Source of the DNA: an uncultured Bacilli bacterium
GTDB taxonomy: Bacteria > Bacillota_I > Bacilli_A > RF39 > UBA660
Assembly (NCBI GenBank): GCA_947599755.1
Contig: CANQFO010000050.1
Coordinates: 1-7,880 of the forward strand
Direction of reading: 5' to 3'
DNA length: 7,880 nucleotides
Positions 5,057-7,880 of this stretch are shown in pieces (the first letter of the stretch is position 1; the number at the start of each line of letters is the position of its first letter). Position numbers and translations under genes: made by a program. The notes beneath the pieces were generated by a model. It made no database searches, was not told where the DNA came from, and saw only the letters and a list, made by a program, of their open reading frames with translations.

Positions 5057-5554
5057 TTAATTACTTTCTACTAAATCTGATACTCTTTTTCTAATGTAGT
5101 CTTTTGTTTGATCATAATCATATCCTAGGACAATGGAAAATTCATTATATAAATATTGTTCTGCTAATTCAAAATATGTTGTATCTTTTTCTGTTTTCTT
5201 TTTATTGTTTTCTAGACGTTTTTGATTTCTTAGATAAGTTGTTTTTATAATCTTAATTAAATCTTTGTGAGAACCAGTTGATAGTAATTGTTTATATTCT
5301 GATTCTAAAAATTTTTCATTTGTTTTTATGGTTTCAATTTTTGGAATTTCATTTAGTAAATTTTCTAATTCTTCTTTACTGATTAAATCTCTTATTTTGT
5401 TATTTTTATTTGTAATAGGAATTTCAATTTTTAGTGTTGGATCTTTTATTGGTCTTAATAGATAATAGTCTTCATTATTAAATTTTTTTTCTTCAATTTC
5501 ACATACTTTGCAAACATCTTTTCCATATACTAAATAGTCATTTATTTTATACAT
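5057..5554 (-). CDS. CarD/CdnL-family RNA polymerase-binding regulator
   Basis: A 165-residue protein, the usual length for this family. The N-terminal Tudor-like domain that contacts the RNA polymerase beta subunit spans about residues 1-60 (MYKINDYLVYGKDVCKVCEI, YYLLRP and IPITNKNNKIRDLISKEE match the family pattern VGDxVVYGxxGVxxV... IPVxNxxxxxIRxLIS). The helical C-terminal domain that binds DNA upstream of the -10 follows (about 65-165, with ELAEQYLYNEFSIVLGY near the end). Members stabilise or modulate open promoter complexes, often at rRNA promoters. The ATG is preceded by AGGAGG (plus-strand 5560-5565) with 5 bases of spacing. It is transcribed alone, divergent from htpG, with its own terminator. 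CarD and CdnL are general names for the family, so I give no symbol. Confidence 0.87.
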   Translation of the reverse strand: MYKINDYLVYGKDVCKVCEIEEKKFNNEDYYLLRPIKDPTLKIEIPITNKNNKIRDLISKEELENLLNEIPKIETIKTNEKFLESEYKQLLSTGSHKDLIKIIKTTYLRNQKRLENNKKKTEKDTTYFELAEQYLYNEFSIVLGYDYDQTKDYIRKRVSDLVESN

Positions 5555-5607
5555 ATAGCCCTCCTAAACTCTGTAGTTTTTTTTACTACTTGTTGTTTTC
5601 TATATAT

Positions 5608-5616
5608 ATTATAGCA
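5608..5616 (-). promoter_or_regulatory. Extended -10 promoter of the carD-family gene
   Basis: On the minus strand the sequence reads TGCTATAAT, a perfect -10 (5608-5613) with a TG extension. No good -35 hexamer lies at 16-18 bases (for example AACCTA), which fits an extended -10 promoter. The start site would be near 5601, giving a leader of about 45 nt with a small AGTAGT/ACTAC hairpin (5573-5589). Confidence 0.55.
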
Positions 5617-5655
5617 TAAATTTGAGTTGATAGGTTTTTTTAATTTTTAAAAAAA

Positions 5656-5682
5656 CTAGCACTCGTTATTGACAACTGCTAA
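5656..5682 (+). promoter_or_regulatory. CIRCE-like operator (HrcA site) at the htpG promoter
   Basis: CTAGCACTC (5656-5664), a 9-base spacer, then AACTGCTAA (5674-5682). The consensus is TTAGCACTC-N9-GAGTGCTAA, so the left arm matches 8/9, the right arm 7/9, and the spacer is exact. The inner TAGCA...TGCTA is perfectly symmetric. It covers the -35 hexamer (5669-5674), where bound HrcA would block RNA polymerase until heat shock. Confidence 0.8.
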
Positions 5683-5697
5683 AAATAGTGTTATAAG
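5669..5697 (+). promoter_or_regulatory. Sigma-A promoter of htpG
   Basis: A perfect -35 TTGACA (5669-5674), a 17-base spacer and TATAAG (5692-5697). An A-tract (5649-5655) just upstream could act as an UP element. Transcription would start near 5704, about 27 bases before the ATG. Confidence 0.75.
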
Positions 5698-5730
5698 TAA
5701 ACTGTAATCAAATTTTAAGGAGATGATGAT

Positions 5731-7614
5731 ATGGAAAAAAAGGAGTTTAAGTCAGAATCTAAGAGACTTTTAGATTTAATGATTAATTCTATTTATACGA
5801 ATAAGGATATATTTTTAAGAGAATTAATTTCTAATAGTAGTGATGCTTTGGATAAGTTATATTATCGTTCTTTAACGGATAAGAAAGTTAAAGTAAATAG
5901 TGAAGATTTAGCAATTCATTTATCTTATGATAAAGAAAAACGTGCTATTACCATTTCTGATACTGGTTGTGGAATGACTAAGGAGGAACTTGAAAGTAAT
6001 TTAGGTACGATTGCTAAGAGTGGTTCTCTTGCTTTTAAAGAGAATATGACTAAGGAAGAAAAAATTGATATTATTGGTCAATTTGGAGTAGGTTTTTATT
6101 CTGCATTTATGGTATCTAATAAGATTACTGTTACTTCTAAGTCCATTGATAGTGAAGATAGCTATGTTTGGGAAAGTGAAGGAGCAGATGGCTATACGAT
6201 TAAAAAAGCAAAGAAAAAAGATATTGGAACAGAAATTGTTCTTTCTCTTAAAGAGGATACGGAGGAAGATAATTATAGTCAGTATTTAGATGAATATGAA
6301 TTAAAAAATTTAGTAAAGAAATACTCTGATTATATTCGTTTTCCTATTCAGATGGAGGTTATGCATCATCATTTAAAGGATGAAAAAAAGAAAGAATATG
6401 AAGATGTTTTAGAAACTGAAACATTAAATAGTATGGTTCCTATATGGAAAAAGAATAAGAATGATGTAAAAGATGAAGATTATGATAATTTTTATATGGA
6501 TAAGTTTAGTGATTATGATAAACCATTAAAAGTTATTTCTTCTTCAGTTGAAGGAATGTGTTCTTATCGATCATTACTTTTTATCCCTAGTCATGCACCT
6601 TTTGATTATTATAATCAAGAATATGAAAAAGGGCTAAGTTTGTATTCTAATGGTGTTTTAATTATGGAAAAATGTGGTGATTTGTTACCTGATTATTTTA
6701 GTTTTGTTAAAGGTGTTGTAGATAGTGAAGATTTATCTTTAAATATTTCTCGAGAAATTTTACAGGAATCTCATAATTTAAAATTAATTGCTAAGAATAT
6801 TGATAATAAAATTTGTAAAGAGCTTTCTGATATGTTGAAAAATGATCGAGAAAAATATATTTCTTTCTTTCAAACCTTTGGTGTTCAATTGAAATATGGT
6901 GTTTATAATCATTTTGGAACGGATAAAGATAAATTAAAAGATTTACTAATGTTTTATTCTGCTAAAGAAGAAAAATTAATTACTCTTTCTGAATATGTTT
7001 CTTCTATGCCAGCTGATCAGGAAAAAATTTATTATGCATCAGGTTCTTCTATTACTAAGGTTAATAATTTACCACAAGTTGAACAAGTAAGAGATAAAAA
7101 TTATGATATTTTATATTTGACTGATTATGTTGATGAATTTGCTATTACTGCAATTTCTGAGTATGAAGGAAAGAAATTTGCTAATGTAGAAAATGGAGAT
7201 TTGGATTTAGAAAGTGATGAAGAAAAAGAAAATATTAAAAAAGTAAATGAAGAGAAAAAAGAATTATTAGAAGCAATGAAGGAATCTATTGGAGAAGTTT
7301 CTGAAGTAAGATTTACGAATAAATTAAAGACTCATCCTGTTTGTTTAACAACTAAAGGTGATGTTTCTATTGAAATGCAAAAAGTATTTGATGCAATGCC
7401 GAATCAAACAGGAATAAAAGCAGAAATGGTTCTTGAAATTAATGAAAAACACCCAATTGCTAAGAAAATAAAAGAGTTATATGAAAAAGATAAAGAAACT
7501 TTTGAACACTATACTAAGATATTATATAGCGAAGCTAGAATGATTGCTGGTCTTCCTATTGATAATCCAACGGAGATTTCTAATTTAATTTGTGATGTTA
7601 TTTCTCGTTCATAG
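5731..7614 (+). CDS. htpG: Molecular chaperone HtpG (bacterial Hsp90)
   Basis: ATP-dependent cytosolic chaperone acting as a homodimer on partly folded client proteins. The N-terminal GHKL ATPase domain (about residues 1-215) has FLRELISNSSDALDKL with catalytic Glu31 and Mg/ATP-binding Asn35, DTGCGM (77-82), the lid segment LGTIAKSGS (91-99) and GQFGVGFYSAF (116-126). The middle domain (about 225-490) includes LNISREILQ with the ATP-contacting Arg at 341. The C-terminal dimerisation domain (about 500-627) ends GLPIDNPTEISNLICDVI plus four residues and has no MEEVD tail, as expected for bacteria. At 627 residues it is full length and intact. The ATG has AAGGAG (5717-5722) with 8 bases of spacing. 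It is a single-gene unit with its own promoter, CIRCE-like operator and terminator. Confidence 0.98.
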   Translation: MEKKEFKSESKRLLDLMINSIYTNKDIFLRELISNSSDALDKLYYRSLTDKKVKVNSEDLAIHLSYDKEKRAITISDTGCGMTKEELESNLGTIAKSGSLAFKENMTKEEKIDIIGQFGVGFYSAFMVSNKITVTSKSIDSEDSYVWESEGADGYTIKKAKKKDIGTEIVLSLKEDTEEDNYSQYLDEYELKNLVKKYSDYIRFPIQMEVMHHHLKDEKKKEYEDVLETETLNSMVPIWKKNKNDVKDEDYDNFYMDKFSDYDKPLKVISSSVEGMCSYRSLLFIPSHAPFDYYNQEYEKGLSLYSNGVLIMEKCGDLLPDYFSFVKGVVDSEDLSLNISREILQESHNLKLIAKNIDNKICKELSDMLKNDREKYISFFQTFGVQLKYGVYNHFGTDKDKLKDLLMFYSAKEEKLITLSEYVSSMPADQEKIYYASGSSITKVNNLPQVEQVRDKNYDILYLTDYVDEFAITAISEYEGKKFANVENGDLDLESDEEKENIKKVNEEKKELLEAMKESIGEVSEVRFTNKLKTHPVCLTTKGDVSIEMQKVFDAMPNQTGIKAEMVLEINEKHPIAKKIKELYEKDKETFEHYTKILYSEARMIAGLPIDNPTEISNLICDVISRS

Positions 7615-7635
7615 TTTGATTATTATTGTTTCATG

Positions 7636-7661
7636 AGCAGTCTGTTATTAGACTGTTTTTT
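7636..7661 (+). terminator. Rho-independent terminator of htpG
   Basis: CAGTCT (7638-7643) and AGACTG (7650-7655) form a perfect 6-bp stem with loop GTTATT, extended by A7636-T7657 and G7637-T7656. Six Ts (7656-7661) follow. It lies 21 bases after the htpG stop. Confidence 0.85.
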
Positions 7662-7812
7662 ATCGATTAAAAATTTAAAGTAACAAGAAAATAGAATAGA
7701 ATTATCACAAAAATTAAATGATTAAAATTATGATGTATAGAATAATATAAAGTGTAAAAACAATAACATTTAATTTTGTTTAATTTATAATTTTTAATTT
7801 CAAGTATAAACT

Positions 7813-7871
7813 TGTAAATTAATTTAACTTAAAAATAGAAATTTTTTGCAAATTAATTTGACTTGAAAAAT
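7813..7871. repeat. Two imperfect 24-25-bp direct repeats, 34-bp period
   Basis: TGTAAATTAATTTAACTT (7813-7830) and TGCAAATTAATTTGACTT (7847-7864) differ at two of 18 positions and both continue into A-rich tails ending AAAAAT. They are 34 bp apart. A small palindrome CAAGT-ATAA-ACTTG (7801-7814) abuts the first copy. The rest of 7662-7880 is A+T-rich, with no open frame or RNA gene that I can support. The second copy contains TTGACT (7858-7863), which could be a -35 hexamer of a gene beyond the window, its -10 falling outside. Operator sites for that gene, or simple A+T-rich coincidence, are both possible. Confidence 0.4.
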
Positions 7872-7880
7872 CAGAAAATA

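Noticed and set aside
1..7880. tRNA or rRNA genes
   Set aside because: No cloverleaf with a TTCGA-type T-loop and matching acceptor stem, and no G+C-rich rRNA-like stretch was seen on either strand by eye.

Overview
The window is a very A+T-rich, gene-dense bacterial segment with strong Shine-Dalgarno sites, consensus sigma-A-type promoters, U-tailed hairpin terminators and a CIRCE operator. These point to a low-GC Firmicute, of the gut Bacilli/Clostridia kind. Trp is encoded by TGG in every gene where I checked it, so the standard bacterial code is assumed. I cannot name the genus.

Region 1 (1 to about 2300) is the right-hand part of a mobile element. It begins with the last codons of an unidentified gene and a terminator. 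Next comes a noncoding stretch that can fold into a three-way junction and carries three copies of the 9-mer ATAGGATGA. A good promoter (340-368) then drives a tightly overlapping cassette: three tiny ORFs (24, 35 and 58 codons) that run into a 521-residue large serine recombinase of the TnpX/TndX type. The start codon of the 58-codon ORF sits in a hairpin that only a ribosome on the preceding ORF would melt, so the cassette looks translationally coupled.

Region 2 (about 2300-4920) is the host operon that the element enters: a LysM-repeat protein, a small protein with a predicted transthyretin/prealbumin-like fold, and a protein with a SpoIID-like domain followed by three peptidoglycan-binding repeats. 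The genes overlap or nearly abut and share a strong terminator. None has a signal peptide. The LysM gene has lost its 5' end: its first LysM repeat starts in mid-motif 20 bases after the recombinase stop codon, and Ile/Arg codon use changes sharply there. The simplest reading is that the element is integrated inside the LysM gene. Excision would restore the gene, as in the intervening elements known in sporulation genes. The left junction is not in the window, and developmental control is only a hypothesis.

Region 3 (about 4920-7880) is ordinary chromosome: a CarD-family transcription factor on the minus strand with its own terminator, divergent from htpG. The htpG promoter is overlapped by a CIRCE-like inverted repeat, which suggests HrcA control. 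After the htpG terminator there are about 220 bases of A+T-rich sequence with no supported gene. This stretch ends in two imperfect copies of a repeat spaced 34 bp apart.
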